From the NCBI GenBank assembly GCA_016215625.1, contig JACRIW010000008.1, positions 1 to 40,899 on the forward strand: a stretch of 40,899 nt of DNA, written 5' to 3'. This stretch comes from Candidatus Eiseniibacteriota bacterium (GTDB taxonomy: Bacteria; Eisenbacteria; RBG-16-71-46). The notes beneath the pieces were generated by a model that saw only the letters and a program-made list of their open reading frames with translations, searched no databases and had not been told where the DNA came from. The number at the start of each line of letters is the position of its first letter. Position 1 is the first letter of the stretch. Of the stretch, positions 8,803-17,926 are shown piece after piece. The position numbers and the translations under genes are program-made.

Positions 8803-9782
8803 GCGCGTTCGGAACCTCCGGGCCCTCCGGGCCTGCCGCGAGAAGCGGCGCGCAGCCCGATCGCGGCGTCGCGCGCGGCGGCGGCGCCGAAATCCGGCGC
8901 TACCTCGACCCCGCGGTCGTCGCGCGCCTCGGGCACCTCGACGTGCGCGCGCGGCTCGTGGTCGAAGGTTTCATCTCGGGCATGCACCGCTCGCCGTTCC
9001 ACGGCTTCTCGGTCGAGTTCGCCGAGCACCGGCCGTACATGCCGGGCGACCCGCTCAAGAACCTCGACTGGAAGGTGCTCGCCAAGAGCGACCGCTACCT
9101 GGTCAAGCAGTACACCGAAGAGACCAACCTGCGCTGCCACCTGCTGCTCGATCTTTCGGGCAGCATGGGCTTCCGCTCCGCACGAGCGTCCATGAGCAAG
9201 CTCGAGTACGCGCGTTCCCTCGCCGCGGCGCTCGCCTACCTCATGCTGCGCCAGCAGGACGCGGTCGGCACGCTGCTCTTCTCGGACGCGCCCGCGCAGT
9301 TCGTGCCCGCGCGATCGGTGCGCTCGCACCTCGACGTGCTGCTCGCGACGCTCGCCTCCGGCCAGCCGCAGGGACGCACGAAGCTCGGGCCGGTGCTGCA
9401 CGAACTGGCCGAGCGCGTGAAGCGCCGCGGACTGATCGTGCTGCTGTCCGACCTCATGGACTCGCCCGACGAGGTGCTGTCGGGCCTGCAGCACTTCCGC
9501 CACCGGCACCACGAGGTGATCGTCTTCCACCTGCTCGATCCGGACGAGATCGAGTTCCCCTTCCACGACACCTCGACGTTCGTGGACATGGAATCGGGCG
9601 AACGCATCACGACCGAACCGTGGGAGATCGGCGCGCGCTACCGCGAGCGGCTCGCGGCGTGGCAGGAGAAGTACCGCCGCTCGTGCCGCGAGCAGCGCGT
9701 GGACTACGTGCCGCTCGACACGCGCACACCGTTCGACCGCGCGCTGCTGGCCTACCTCGAGAAGCGCGCGAGCCTGCTGTGA
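8799..9782 (+). CDS. DUF58 / VWA-like protein (MoxR partner)
   Basis: The 327-residue product starts at a GTG overlapping the permease stop. After a low-complexity Gly/Ser/Ala tail of about 30 residues, residues 31-105 carry the DUF58 signature: IRRYLDPAVVARLG, GFISGMHRSPFHGFSVEFAEHRPYMPGD, then LKNLDWKVLAKSDRYLVKQY. A VWA-like core follows with the metal-site motif DLSGS (Asp118, Ser120, Ser122), in LLLDLSGSMGF. No membrane helix is seen, so this is the soluble member of the complex. DUF58 proteins are regular genetic partners of MoxR ATPases in stress or envelope-assembly operons; the client here is unknown. The stop overlaps the next GTG start. Confidence 0.93.
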   Translation: MSAFGTSGPSGPAARSGAQPDRGVARGGGAEIRRYLDPAVVARLGHLDVRARLVVEGFISGMHRSPFHGFSVEFAEHRPYMPGDPLKNLDWKVLAKSDRYLVKQYTEETNLRCHLLLDLSGSMGFRSARASMSKLEYARSLAAALAYLMLRQQDAVGTLLFSDAPAQFVPARSVRSHLDVLLATLASGQPQGRTKLGPVLHELAERVKRRGLIVLLSDLMDSPDEVLSGLQHFRHRHHEVIVFHLLDPDEIEFPFHDTSTFVDMESGERITTEPWEIGARYRERLAAWQEKYRRSCREQRVDYVPLDTRTPFDRALLAYLEKRASLL

Positions 9783-10426
9783 CGCTGCGCGTGCTGTCCG
9801 TGCTCACGTTCCTCGCCGGCGCCGCCGTGCTGTGGGTCGCGCTCGTGATCCTCGGCGAGGCGCCCGGCAGCGCACCCGAGGCGCGCCACCTGCGCGCGAT
9901 GAAGAAGCGCCTCGCCGTGCCCGAGGCGTACACGCCGTACACGCTCGCCGACTTCCAGGCGCTGCCGCACGGCATCGCGCTCGAACACCGCGCGCGGCGC
10001 GAGCGCACCGCCGTGAGCTTCGAGGGCTGGAACCAGCGCATGATGATGGCCGGTGACGGGGACGCCCACCTCGAACTGGTCGCGAGCCCGCGCGCACCCG
10101 GCGGGCGCGACACCGTGTACGTCACCGCCGAGATCACTCCGCCGTTTCGCCGTGACGCTGCCTCGGGCGCCACGGGCGCCTGGCGCTACGACCGGCTGCT
10201 CGCGCTCTTCCGCCCGAATCACGGCGGGCAGACGCCGTGGGAGCAGGGCCCCGCGCGCGTGCGCGTGAGCGGCTGGCTGCTCTACGACTGGCAGTACGAC
10301 CACGTGCCGACGAGCTGGTCGCTGCAGAACGCCGCGCCGCGCGCGACGGGCTGGGAGATCCATCCGGTCACGCGCATCGAACGCTGGGACGAGCGCGCCG
10401 CGGCGTGGATCGAGGTGCCGCGATGA
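9779..10426 (+). CDS. Unrecognised membrane-anchored protein in the MoxR operon
   Basis: The 215-residue product starts at a GTG overlapping the DUF58 stop and ends at an ATGA overlap with the BatA-like gene, so it is translated between two conserved operon members. An N-terminal helix (residues 4-25) should anchor it, leaving about 190 residues outside the membrane. The distal half has the pattern VRVSGWLLYD (161-170) followed by GWEIHPVTRIERW (191-203), resembling the end of small beta-barrel proteins. I cannot assign a family. Residues 81-90 (FEGWNQRMMM) and 137-145 (YDRLLALFR) are other recognisable stretches. Function unknown; context suggests a periplasmic component of the MoxR system. 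Confidence 0.8.
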   Translation: MTLRVLSVLTFLAGAAVLWVALVILGEAPGSAPEARHLRAMKKRLAVPEAYTPYTLADFQALPHGIALEHRARRERTAVSFEGWNQRMMMAGDGDAHLELVASPRAPGGRDTVYVTAEITPPFRRDAASGATGAWRYDRLLALFRPNHGGQTPWEQGPARVRVSGWLLYDWQYDHVPTSWSLQNAAPRATGWEIHPVTRIERWDERAAAWIEVPR

Positions 10427-12495
10427 ACTTCCTCAACCCGCTCGTGCTCTTCGGCCTCGGCGCGGCCGCGATCCCGATCCTGATCCACCTGTTCACGAAG
10501 CGTCGTCCGCGCGAAGTGCAGTTCTCCTCGCTCGAGTTCCTGTCCGAAGTCCACCAGAGCGAGATCCGGCGGCTGAAGCTCAAGCAGTGGCTGCTGCTGC
10601 TGCTCCGCACGCTCGCCATCGCGGCGCTCGCGCTCGCCATGGCGCGCCCCGCCGTGAAGGGCGGCAACGGCGGCGGCGCGGCGAGCAGCCTCGTCGCGCT
10701 CGTCGACGTGAGCGGCAGCATGAGCGCCCCGGGCCCCGACGGCCGTCCGCTCGCGGCGGCCGCACGGCGCGCGGTCGAGGACCTGCTCGCGACGCTCGGC
10801 CCCGGCGACGAGTTGCTGCTCGTGCCCTACGACCGGGCGCCGCGCCCGGTGTCGGACGTGCCGCTCGGCGACGCGGGCCGGCTGCGTGCCGCCGCGGCGG
10901 CGCTCGTGCCGACCGCGCACGTCACCGATCACCGTGCCGCGCTCGAGCTCGCCGCGCGGGCGCTGAGCGAGGCGCGCGCGCTCAATCGCGAACTGTTCTG
11001 GATCTCCGACTTTCAGCGGTCGGGCTTTTCGCGGGGCGGGGGCGCGCCGGACGTGCGCATCTCCGAGGGCCCGTGGAGGGACGTGCGCACCTACCTCGTG
11101 CCGCTCGCGCCACGCAGCCGCGCGAACGCGGCGCTCACCGACGCGCGCCTGACGCCCTCCGCGAACGGCGCGGCGCTCGACGTGCGCGCGCGCGCGTTCG
11201 GCGTGACGCCCGCGGACTTCGCGGTCGAGGCCCGCTCCGCTTCCGAGGTCGTGGGCGCGCCGCAGGCGCCGGGCGAACGGCTCGGCTCGGGCTTCATCTC
11301 GCTCGGCGCGAGCGGCGAGTCGGGCGCGCTGCTGCCGCTCACGCGCACGCCCGACGCGGGCGGCGAAGCGCTGCTGAGCGAGGACGCGCTCGCGCTCGAC
11401 AACCGCCGCGTGTTCGCGTCGGGCCGCGCGGGCGCGCTGCACGTGCTGCTGCGCGAGGACGGCGATCCGTCGGCGCTGCGGTTCGCGCTCGAGGCGGGCG
11501 GCGAGCTGTCCGGGCTCGACGTGCGCACGGTGGACCCGGCCGCGCTCGCCGCGCAGGCGGACGGCGCGGACGCGATCGTGATCGGCGACGTCGAACGCCT
11601 GGGTCCGGCCGAGCTGCAGGCGGTGCTCGACGCGTGGCGCGGCGGCGGCGCGCTGCTGCTCGTGCCCGGCGAGCGCGCGGACGCGGCGTGGTGGAACGAG
11701 ACCCTGCTGAAGGAAGTGCAGGCCGGCACGATGGGCGCGCTCGAGAACGCGCCCGGCGGCTCGGCGTGGCGGCTCCAGCTCGAGGCCGCCGGGCACCCGG
11801 CGCTCGAAGGCTTTCCCGCGCGCCCGGGCGAGGCGCTCTCGGCCGCGCGCTTCCTGCGCGCCCGCGCCCTGCGTCCCGCCGCGGGCGCCCGGGTGATCGC
11901 GCGCTTCGACGGCGCGCACGCGGCGCTCGTCGAAGCCACGCGCGCGCTCGTGCTCGCGACGCCGCTCGATCCCGCGAGCTCGGACTTCGCCACGAGCGGC
12001 GCGTTCCTGCCGCTCGTGCACCAGTGCGCGCGCGTGCTCGCACGCGGCACCGCCGCCGCGTCGCTCGCGCCCGGCGACGTGTGGCGCGCGAGCGCGGGCA
12101 CCGGCGAATGGCGCGTCGTGGGCGAGGACGGCCGCGAAGTGCCCGTGACGCTCACCGGCGCCGCGGGCGGCTCGCGCCTCACGACCGCGCCGCTCGAGGC
12201 GCCGGGGCTCTACCGCGTGTGGCAGGGCCGCCAGCTGCGCGGCAGCTTCGCGGTCAACCCCGACCCGGCCGAGTCCGATCTCGCCGCGGCCGACGAACGT
12301 GAGCTGATGGCGGCGTTCCCGGCCGGGCGCGCCACCGTGCTGCGCGCGGGCGAGTCGCTCGCGAACCGCGTGCGAGAGGCGCGCTACGGCCGTGAGCTGT
12401 GGCCGCTTTTCGTCGCGATCGCGCTGCTGCTGCTCGCGGCCGAGAGCCTGATCGGCCGCCCCGCCACGGGCGGGCCCGGAAAGGAGAAGGGGTGA
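10423..12495 (+). CDS. BatA-like membrane protein with VWA domain
   Basis: The 690-residue product starts at the ATG overlapping the previous stop. The N-terminus is the BatA-type double-helix module: MNFLNPLVLFGLGAAAIPIL, IHLFTKRRPREVQFSSLEFL, then a second helix at about 55-75 ending MARPA. A VWA domain follows with the metal site DVSGS (Asp95, Ser97, Ser99). Residues 330-640 are a long extracytoplasmic beta-rich region, including a glutamine-amidotransferase-like stretch around DAIVIGDVERLG that I cannot confirm as active. A final helix (LWPLFVAIALLLLAAESLI) returns to the membrane. Such proteins accompany MoxR and DUF58 and were described as aerotolerance (Bat) proteins in Bacteroides. 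The stop overlaps the next start (GTGA). Confidence 0.9.
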   Translation: MNFLNPLVLFGLGAAAIPILIHLFTKRRPREVQFSSLEFLSEVHQSEIRRLKLKQWLLLLLRTLAIAALALAMARPAVKGGNGGGAASSLVALVDVSGSMSAPGPDGRPLAAAARRAVEDLLATLGPGDELLLVPYDRAPRPVSDVPLGDAGRLRAAAAALVPTAHVTDHRAALELAARALSEARALNRELFWISDFQRSGFSRGGGAPDVRISEGPWRDVRTYLVPLAPRSRANAALTDARLTPSANGAALDVRARAFGVTPADFAVEARSASEVVGAPQAPGERLGSGFISLGASGESGALLPLTRTPDAGGEALLSEDALALDNRRVFASGRAGALHVLLREDGDPSALRFALEAGGELSGLDVRTVDPAALAAQADGADAIVIGDVERLGPAELQAVLDAWRGGGALLLVPGERADAAWWNETLLKEVQAGTMGALENAPGGSAWRLQLEAAGHPALEGFPARPGEALSAARFLRARALRPAAGARVIARFDGAHAALVEATRALVLATPLDPASSDFATSGAFLPLVHQCARVLARGTAAASLAPGDVWRASAGTGEWRVVGEDGREVPVTLTGAAGGSRLTTAPLEAPGLYRVWQGRQLRGSFAVNPDPAESDLAAADERELMAAFPAGRATVLRAGESLANRVREARYGRELWPLFVAIALLLLAAESLIGRPATGGPGKEKG

Positions 12496-13070
12496 TCGCG
12501 TCGCACGCGGCGCACGCACTGCACGCCCTCGCCTGCGCGGCGATGCTCGCCACCGCGAACGCGCGGCCGTTCACGCTCGCGGACCTCGACTGGATCGAGG
12601 GCACGTGGCGCGCGGTCCAGACCGACGCCACCGGCGTCCGGAGCGAAGCGGAAGAGCACTGGGGCGCGGCGATCGGCGAGAGCCGCCTGGGCTGGTTCCG
12701 CTCCGTACGCGCAGGCGAGGCGCGCTTCTACGAGTTCGAGGTCATGCGCCGCGACTCGGCCGGCGTGAGCGTGCACGTGAAGCACTTCGGCCGCGACGTG
12801 ACGGGCTGGGAAGCGCCCGACTCCGCTTCGGTGTTCCGCCTCGTGCGGCTCGGGGAGCGCGAGGCGCTCTTCGAGGACGCGCGCGACACGCGCTACCCGC
12901 ACATGCGCTGGCTCGTGCGCGGGGACTCGCTGCACGTCACGCTCACGAGTGCGAAACCCGGTGCGCGAGCGCTCGAGTTCGGCTTCGCGCGCGCGCAGCC
13001 CCCCGCCGCGGCGCCGGAGGCGCCGAAGGCGCCCGCCGGTCCGGCCGGCCGCCCCGAACACCCGGAGTGA
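12492..13070 (+). CDS. DUF6265-like exported protein
   Basis: The 192-residue product starts at a GTG overlapping the BatA-like stop, preceded by the purine-rich AAGGAGAAGG. A weak signal-like segment (AAHALHALACAAMLATANA) is followed by FTLADLDWIEGTWRA, the opening of DUF6265-type lipocalin-like barrels, and later GWFRSVRAGEARFYEFEVMR and LVRLGEREALFED. The C-terminus is an Ala/Pro-rich tail. The family is known only as a conserved small beta-barrel; function unknown. It is the last gene of the MoxR operon and converges with the prepilin pair, only ten bases away, with no terminator hairpin between them. Confidence 0.72.
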   Translation: MIASHAAHALHALACAAMLATANARPFTLADLDWIEGTWRAVQTDATGVRSEAEEHWGAAIGESRLGWFRSVRAGEARFYEFEVMRRDSAGVSVHVKHFGRDVTGWEAPDSASVFRLVRLGEREALFEDARDTRYPHMRWLVRGDSLHVTLTSAKPGARALEFGFARAQPPAAAPEAPKAPAGPAGRPEHPE

Positions 13071-13080
13071 CGCGCGCTCG

Positions 13081-13563
13081 TCAGCGCGGCGCCTCGAGCG
13101 TCGACAGCACGACGAACGTGTGCGCGTTGTCGATCGACCAGTGCGCGCAGTTCGCCCCGACCATGTGCAGGATCTGCCGGCCCACGAGCGAGTCGCTCGC
13201 CGTGATCGTCAGCGCGAGCACGCTCCCGGACTGGCCCGGCCCCATCGTGGAGTCGGCGACGGTGAAGTTCTCCCAGTCGAGCGTGTAGGACTCCTTCGTG
13301 AAGGAGTACTGACGCGGGAGGAACGGCGCCATGCCCGCGGGCACGATGCCCGCCGGACCGTCGGCGGCGTATGCGCCCGTGGCCTCGTACTGCGCCACCG
13401 CCGCGGCGCGCACGGTGTTGAAGTCGCCGAGCGCCTGCGTGGCGATCGCGTCACGCTGGATGCCCTTGTAGGCGGGCAGGCTCACGCGCACGAGGATGGA
13501 AAGGATCGAGAGCACGATCAGCAGCTCGATGATCGTGAAACCGCGCTGCGAGCGGAGGTTCAT
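13081..13563 (-). CDS. Type IV prepilin-like protein
   Basis: The 160-residue product has a textbook class III signal: MNLRSQRG, cleavage between Gly8 and Phe9, with Glu at +5 of the mature protein (FTIIE), followed by a hydrophobic helix (LLIVLSILSILVRVSLPAY). The mature part is a pilin or pseudopilin with the typical AIATQALGDFNTVRAAAVAQYEATGAY segment and a C-terminal beta region. Prepilin peptidase would process it for assembly into a pilus or type II secretion pseudopilus. It overlaps its upstream partner by four bases (ATGA). No assembly ATPase, secretin or peptidase gene is in the window, so which machine uses it is unknown. Only one cysteine (Cys140) is present, so there is no pilin disulfide loop. 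Confidence 0.88.
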   Translation of the reverse strand: MNLRSQRGFTIIELLIVLSILSILVRVSLPAYKGIQRDAIATQALGDFNTVRAAAVAQYEATGAYAADGPAGIVPAGMAPFLPRQYSFTKESYTLDWENFTVADSTMGPGQSGSVLALTITASDSLVGRQILHMVGANCAHWSIDNAHTFVVLSTLEAPR

Positions 13564-14198
13564 CGCGCACCTCCCGCCACGAGCCCGATCTGCAGCAGCG
13601 TGCGGCCGAGGAACACGGCGATCGAATCGGTCGACACGTAGCGCACCTGCTTGACGATGTTGCCGGCGCGCAGCTCGTACACGTCCGAGGTGAGCGGCGT
13701 GTACTTCACGCCCTTCACGGGAGTGCCGGCCTGCCGCGCGACCTGCGGCAGCCGCCCGCGTTCGCGCCGGAACTCCTCGACGCGCTGGCGCTGCAGGTAG
13801 ACGGCGATCTTGTAGCTCGACTCGTAGTACGTGACGGGAGGGATCGCGGGCGTGCGGTACTCGAGCCACTGCGGACTGCCCATCCACAGGTACACGTTGA
13901 AGAGCACGAGCGCGGCGGCCATGAGCATGCGCACCGGCGAACTGCGGCGGACCCGCGACTCCTGCTTCGCGCGCTTGACCGCCTTCTCCTCCTCGCGCTG
14001 CATGACGGCGGCGACGGCGTACTCGGCCTCCGCGGCCTCGCGCGCTCGCTGGCGCAGCTCTTCCACGGAGAGGTCGTCCGCGATCTCGGGCTCGCTCGCG
14101 CCGGCGATCTCGGCGAGGAGCTCGTCCTCGCTCGGGAACGCGCGCGGATACGACGCCTCCGCATCCTGCGGATCGTGCGCTCGAAGCGGTTCGCTCAT
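13560..14198 (-). CDS. Membrane protein with pilin-like distal domain, coupled to the prepilin
   Basis: The 212-residue product starts at the ATG at 14198; longer in-frame reading runs into the divergent promoter region. Residues 1-88 are cytoplasmic: an acidic stretch followed by a charged, probably coiled-coil segment (45-85, rich in Glu, Arg, Lys, Ala). One membrane helix spans about 90-107 (MLMAAALVLFNVYLW). The outer domain, YLQRQRVEEFRRERGRLPQ then VYELRAGNIVKQVRYVSTDS, resembles the globular half of minor pseudopilins, but there is no prepilin cleavage site. Its stop overlaps the prepilin start, so the two are translated together. Inference: an assembly or anchoring partner of the prepilin. 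No named family recognised. Confidence 0.75.
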   Translation of the reverse strand: MSEPLRAHDPQDAEASYPRAFPSEDELLAEIAGASEPEIADDLSVEELRQRAREAAEAEYAVAAVMQREEEKAVKRAKQESRVRRSSPVRMLMAAALVLFNVYLWMGSPQWLEYRTPAIPPVTYYESSYKIAVYLQRQRVEEFRRERGRLPQVARQAGTPVKGVKYTPLTSDVYELRAGNIVKQVRYVSTDSIAVFLGRTLLQIGLVAGGAR

Positions 14199-14321
14199 GG
14201 GGGTGACTGCTCCACCGAGGGGACGGTGAGGTCGGGTGCGCCGCACGAGGGCGTGCGGTGCAGTTCGTCCGGAAGTATCGGATCCCGCGAGCCGTGCTTG
14301 AGGCGCCATCGTCCCCGTGAG

Positions 14322-14351
14322 TTGTGCCGCGCCGAGGCGCGCTGATAGCGT
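14322..14351 (+). promoter_or_regulatory. Predicted promoter for mfd
   Basis: TTGTGC (14322-14327) and an extended -10, TG (14343-14344) plus TAGCGT (14346-14351), are separated by 18 bases, in the 248-base gap between the divergent prepilin pair and mfd. The predicted transcript would have roughly 90 bases of leader. The same arrangement precedes the MoxR operon. Confidence 0.5.
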
Positions 14352-14446
14352 GGCGCGCCCGCCCGCGATCCGCGGGCACCCACTGGCCGCGAACCGCCCG
14401 GAACATCCGTGGCGGCTTTTCGTGTTCGAAGGAGCCGCAAATCACG

Positions 14447-17400
14447 GTGAGTACGACCGAGGTCTTCCTCGAGAACGAGCTGGCGGTGAGGCTGGCCGAG
14501 CTGGCCGACCGCGCGCCCGAGCTGCAGGACCTGCTCGGGACGCTGCGCGACGGCTGGGACCGCGCCGACGCGGCCGGCCTGCGCCCGCGCGTGGCCGTGC
14601 GCGGGCTCACGGGCGCCTCGCGCGCCTTCCTGGCCGCCTGGCTGCAGCGCCGCACCGGCCGCACCGTGCTCTACGTGGTGCCGCACGGCGAGGCCTTCGA
14701 GGCGGCACGCGACGACCTCGAGTGGTTCCGCGGGCGCGGCGCGACGCTGCCGTTCCCCGAGCCCGACAACCTGCCGTACGACTCCTCCTCGCCGCACCCG
14801 GCGATCGTCGCCGAGCGGCTCGGCACCCTCGCCCGGCTCGCCGCGGGCGAGACCGGCGTCGTGGTCGCGACGGTGCGTGGCGTGCTGCAGAAGCTGCCGC
14901 GCCCCGACCGGCTCGGGCGCGCCGTCCTGCACCTGCGCGTCGGCTCCGACGTGGACTCGCACGCGCTGCTCGAGCGGCTCGTGTTCCTCGGCTACGAACG
15001 CCTGCCGGAGGTCGAGTCCGTGGGCACGTTCGCGCGCCGCGGCGGCATCCTCGACATCTATCCCGTCGGCGAGAGCGACCCGCTGCGCGTCGAGTTCGAC
15101 GGCGACACGATCGCGAGCCTGCGCCGGTTCGACGCGGGCACGCAGCGCTCGCTCGAGAAGCTGCAGGACGCGCGCGTGCTGCCGCGCTACGAGATCGTCG
15201 TCGAGCCGGACGAGGGCGCGGCGATCGCGCAGCGCCTGCGCGACGCGGGCGACGAGGCCGCCAAGGGCGGTGCGAACCTGTTCCACGAGGGCATGGAGCG
15301 TTTCGCGGGGCTCTACGACGCGCACCTCGGCTCGCTGCTGGACTACCTGCCCGAAAACGCGCTCGTCGTGACCGACGATCCCGGCGCGCTCGCCGAGCGC
15401 GTCGAGGAGCTCGGCGAAGGCATCCGCCGCGGCTTCGAGGACGCGCGCACGCACTACCCGCTGGTCTCGACGCCGGAGCAGCTCTACCTGAGCGAGAGCG
15501 CGTGGACCGGACTGCTCGACACGCGCCCGGGCGCCGACTGGATGGCGGCGATCGTCGAGGCCGGCGGCACCTCGCGCTGGGCGAAGACGCTGTTCGTGCC
15601 CTGCTCGCCCGCCGAGCCGCTGCAGCGTTCGATGGAGAAGCTCAAGAACCACCTCGCCGAGCTGATCGCCAACGGCGTCTCGCCGGTGCTTCTGTGCGAC
15701 AACCAGGGCCAGCGCGACCGGCTCTGGGAGATGCTCGGCAACGAACACGGCACGCTCGGCGTCGGCCTCGTGTCGGCGGGCTTCACGCTGCCGAGCGCCG
15801 GCCTCGCGGTGCTCACCGACCACGAGATCTTCGCGCGCTACCGGCGCCGCAGGCGCCGGCTCCGGCGTACGGGCGGCATGTCCGTCGCCGAACTCTCGAG
15901 CCTCAAGCCCGGCGACTACGTCGTGCACGAGGACCACGGCGTCGGCGTGTACCGCGGCATGAAGCGCCTCACGCTCGGTGGTCAGGAGACCGACTGCCTC
16001 GAGCTGTCGTACGCGGACAAGGACACGCTGTACGTGCCCGTGCACCAGCTCGCGCTCGTGTCGCGCTACGCAGCGGGCGACGGCGCGAAGCCGGGGCTGC
16101 ACCGGCTCGGCTCGGCGCAGTGGCAGAAGACCAAGGCGCGCGCGAAGAAGGCCATCCAGGACATGGCCGAGGACCTGCTTCGCGCCTACGCCGCGCGGCG
16201 CGCGCTTCCGGGCCACGCGTTCAAGCCCGACACCGTGTGGCAGCGCGAACTCGAAGCGTCGTTCCCTTATGACGAGACGCCGGACCAGCTCAAGGCGATC
16301 GAGGACGTGCGCGCGGACATGGAAACCGCCTCGCCCATGGACCGCCTGATCTGCGGCGACGTGGGCTACGGCAAGACCGAGGTCGCGATCCGCGCCGCGT
16401 TCAAGGCCGTGCAGGACGGCAAGCAGGTCGCGGTGCTCGTGCCGACGACCATTCTCGCGACGCAGCACGGACTCACGTTCCGCGAGCGCTTCGCGGACTT
16501 CCCCGTGAAGGTCGAGGTGCTGTCGCGCTTCCGCAGCCCGAAGGAAGTGAAGGACGTGCTCGCGCGCCTCGAGCGCCGCGAGGTGGACGTGCTCATCGGC
16601 ACGCACCGGCTGCTCAGCAAGGACGTGAAGTTCCCGGACCTCGGGCTCGTCGTGATCGACGAGGAGCACCGCTTCGGCGTGGCGCAGAAGGAGAAGATCC
16701 GCCAGCTCACGCGCACGGTGGACGTGCTCGCGATGACCGCGACGCCGATCCCGCGCACGCTCAACCTGTCGCTCGCCGGCGCGCGCGACATGAGCGTGAT
16801 CGAGACGCCGCCGCAGAACCGCCTGCCGGTGCACACCGAGGTGCTCGAGTTCGACCCCGAGACGGTCACCGACGCGATCCTGCGCGAGGTCGACCGCGGC
16901 GGGCAGGTGTTCTTCGTGCACAACCGCGTCGAGACCATCTACAACACCGCGACCATGCTGCAGCAGCTGGTGCCGCAGGTGTCCGTCGGCGTCGGGCACG
17001 GGCAGATGAGCGACCACGAACTCGAGCGCGTGATGCTCGACTTCACGGAAGGCCGTCTCGACGTGCTCGTCGCCACGATGATCATCGAGTCCGGCCTCGA
17101 CATCCCGACCGTGAACACGCTCGTCGTGGACCGCGCCGACACGCTCGGCCTCGCGCAGCTCTACCAGCTGCGCGGCCGCGTCGGGCGTTCGAGTCATCGT
17201 GCGTACGCCTACCTCATGGTGCCGAGCCGCCGCGTGCTCACCGAGGACGCCGAAAAACGCCTGCGCGTGATCGAGGAGTTCGACGAACTCGGCGTGGGTT
17301 TCAAGGTCGCGCTCAAGGACATGGAGATCCGCGGCGCGGGCAACCTGCTCGGGCCCGAACAGCACGGCCACATCATGGGGCTCGGTTTCGACCTGTACGT

Positions 17401-17926
17401 GAAGCTGCTCGAACAGGCGGTCGGCGAACTGAAGGGCGAGGTCGAGGCGCTCAACCCCGAGCCGCGCCTGCTCACGGACTGGAGCGCGTACCTGCCGGAC
17501 GACTACGTGAGCGACGAGCACGAGAAGCTCGCGCTCTACCGGCGCCTCGCGGAGACGCGCGACGAAGGCGCGGTGGACGACTTCACGCTCGAGCTCATGG
17601 ACCGCTTCGGCCAGCTGCCCGCGCCGGCGATCGCGCTCGTCGAGCTGCGGCGCCTGCGCGTGCTCGGCCGCGGCGGCAAGCAGGGCGGGCTCGTGGACAG
17701 CCTCAAGGTGTTCCACAACGTCTCCGAGGTCACGCTGCGCCGGCCGCTCAAGCCGGTCGAGATCACGACCGTGGTGGGCGCGGTGAACTTCCAGGCCGAG
17801 TTCTTCAGCGGCCGCGAGTTCGGGCTGCGCATCCGGGGCGAGGACCTCGTGCTCCTGCACCGCACGCGCGAGCTGCTCGCGGCGCTGAACCTCGCGGCGG
17901 AGGCCGCGGTGAAGGCGGGCAAGTGA
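14447..17926 (+). CDS. mfd: Transcription-repair coupling factor Mfd
   Basis: The 1159-residue length fits Mfd. It removes RNA polymerase stalled at DNA lesions and recruits UvrA. The N-terminal half is the UvrB-homology module; the RNA-polymerase-interacting segment is seen as YVVHEDHGVGVYRGMKRL near residues 490-507; Walker A is GDVGYGKTE near 636-644, the DEEH box near 737-740, ATPIPRTLNLS follows, and QLRGRVGRSSHRAYAYL is helicase motif VI. The TRCF C-terminal domain closes the protein. The GTG start follows an AAGGAG ribosome site (14429-14434) by 12 bases; longer in-frame readings would begin near the -35 and are rejected. It overlaps the nuclease gene downstream by four bases. Confidence 0.97.
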   Translation: MSTTEVFLENELAVRLAELADRAPELQDLLGTLRDGWDRADAAGLRPRVAVRGLTGASRAFLAAWLQRRTGRTVLYVVPHGEAFEAARDDLEWFRGRGATLPFPEPDNLPYDSSSPHPAIVAERLGTLARLAAGETGVVVATVRGVLQKLPRPDRLGRAVLHLRVGSDVDSHALLERLVFLGYERLPEVESVGTFARRGGILDIYPVGESDPLRVEFDGDTIASLRRFDAGTQRSLEKLQDARVLPRYEIVVEPDEGAAIAQRLRDAGDEAAKGGANLFHEGMERFAGLYDAHLGSLLDYLPENALVVTDDPGALAERVEELGEGIRRGFEDARTHYPLVSTPEQLYLSESAWTGLLDTRPGADWMAAIVEAGGTSRWAKTLFVPCSPAEPLQRSMEKLKNHLAELIANGVSPVLLCDNQGQRDRLWEMLGNEHGTLGVGLVSAGFTLPSAGLAVLTDHEIFARYRRRRRRLRRTGGMSVAELSSLKPGDYVVHEDHGVGVYRGMKRLTLGGQETDCLELSYADKDTLYVPVHQLALVSRYAAGDGAKPGLHRLGSAQWQKTKARAKKAIQDMAEDLLRAYAARRALPGHAFKPDTVWQRELEASFPYDETPDQLKAIEDVRADMETASPMDRLICGDVGYGKTEVAIRAAFKAVQDGKQVAVLVPTTILATQHGLTFRERFADFPVKVEVLSRFRSPKEVKDVLARLERREVDVLIGTHRLLSKDVKFPDLGLVVIDEEHRFGVAQKEKIRQLTRTVDVLAMTATPIPRTLNLSLAGARDMSVIETPPQNRLPVHTEVLEFDPETVTDAILREVDRGGQVFFVHNRVETIYNTATMLQQLVPQVSVGVGHGQMSDHELERVMLDFTEGRLDVLVATMIIESGLDIPTVNTLVVDRADTLGLAQLYQLRGRVGRSSHRAYAYLMVPSRRVLTEDAEKRLRVIEEFDELGVGFKVALKDMEIRGAGNLLGPEQHGHIMGLGFDLYVKLLEQAVGELKGEVEALNPEPRLLTDWSAYLPDDYVSDEHEKLALYRRLAETRDEGAVDDFTLELMDRFGQLPAPAIALVELRRLRVLGRGGKQGGLVDSLKVFHNVSEVTLRRPLKPVEITTVVGAVNFQAEFFSGREFGLRIRGEDLVLLHRTRELLAALNLAAEAAVKAGK

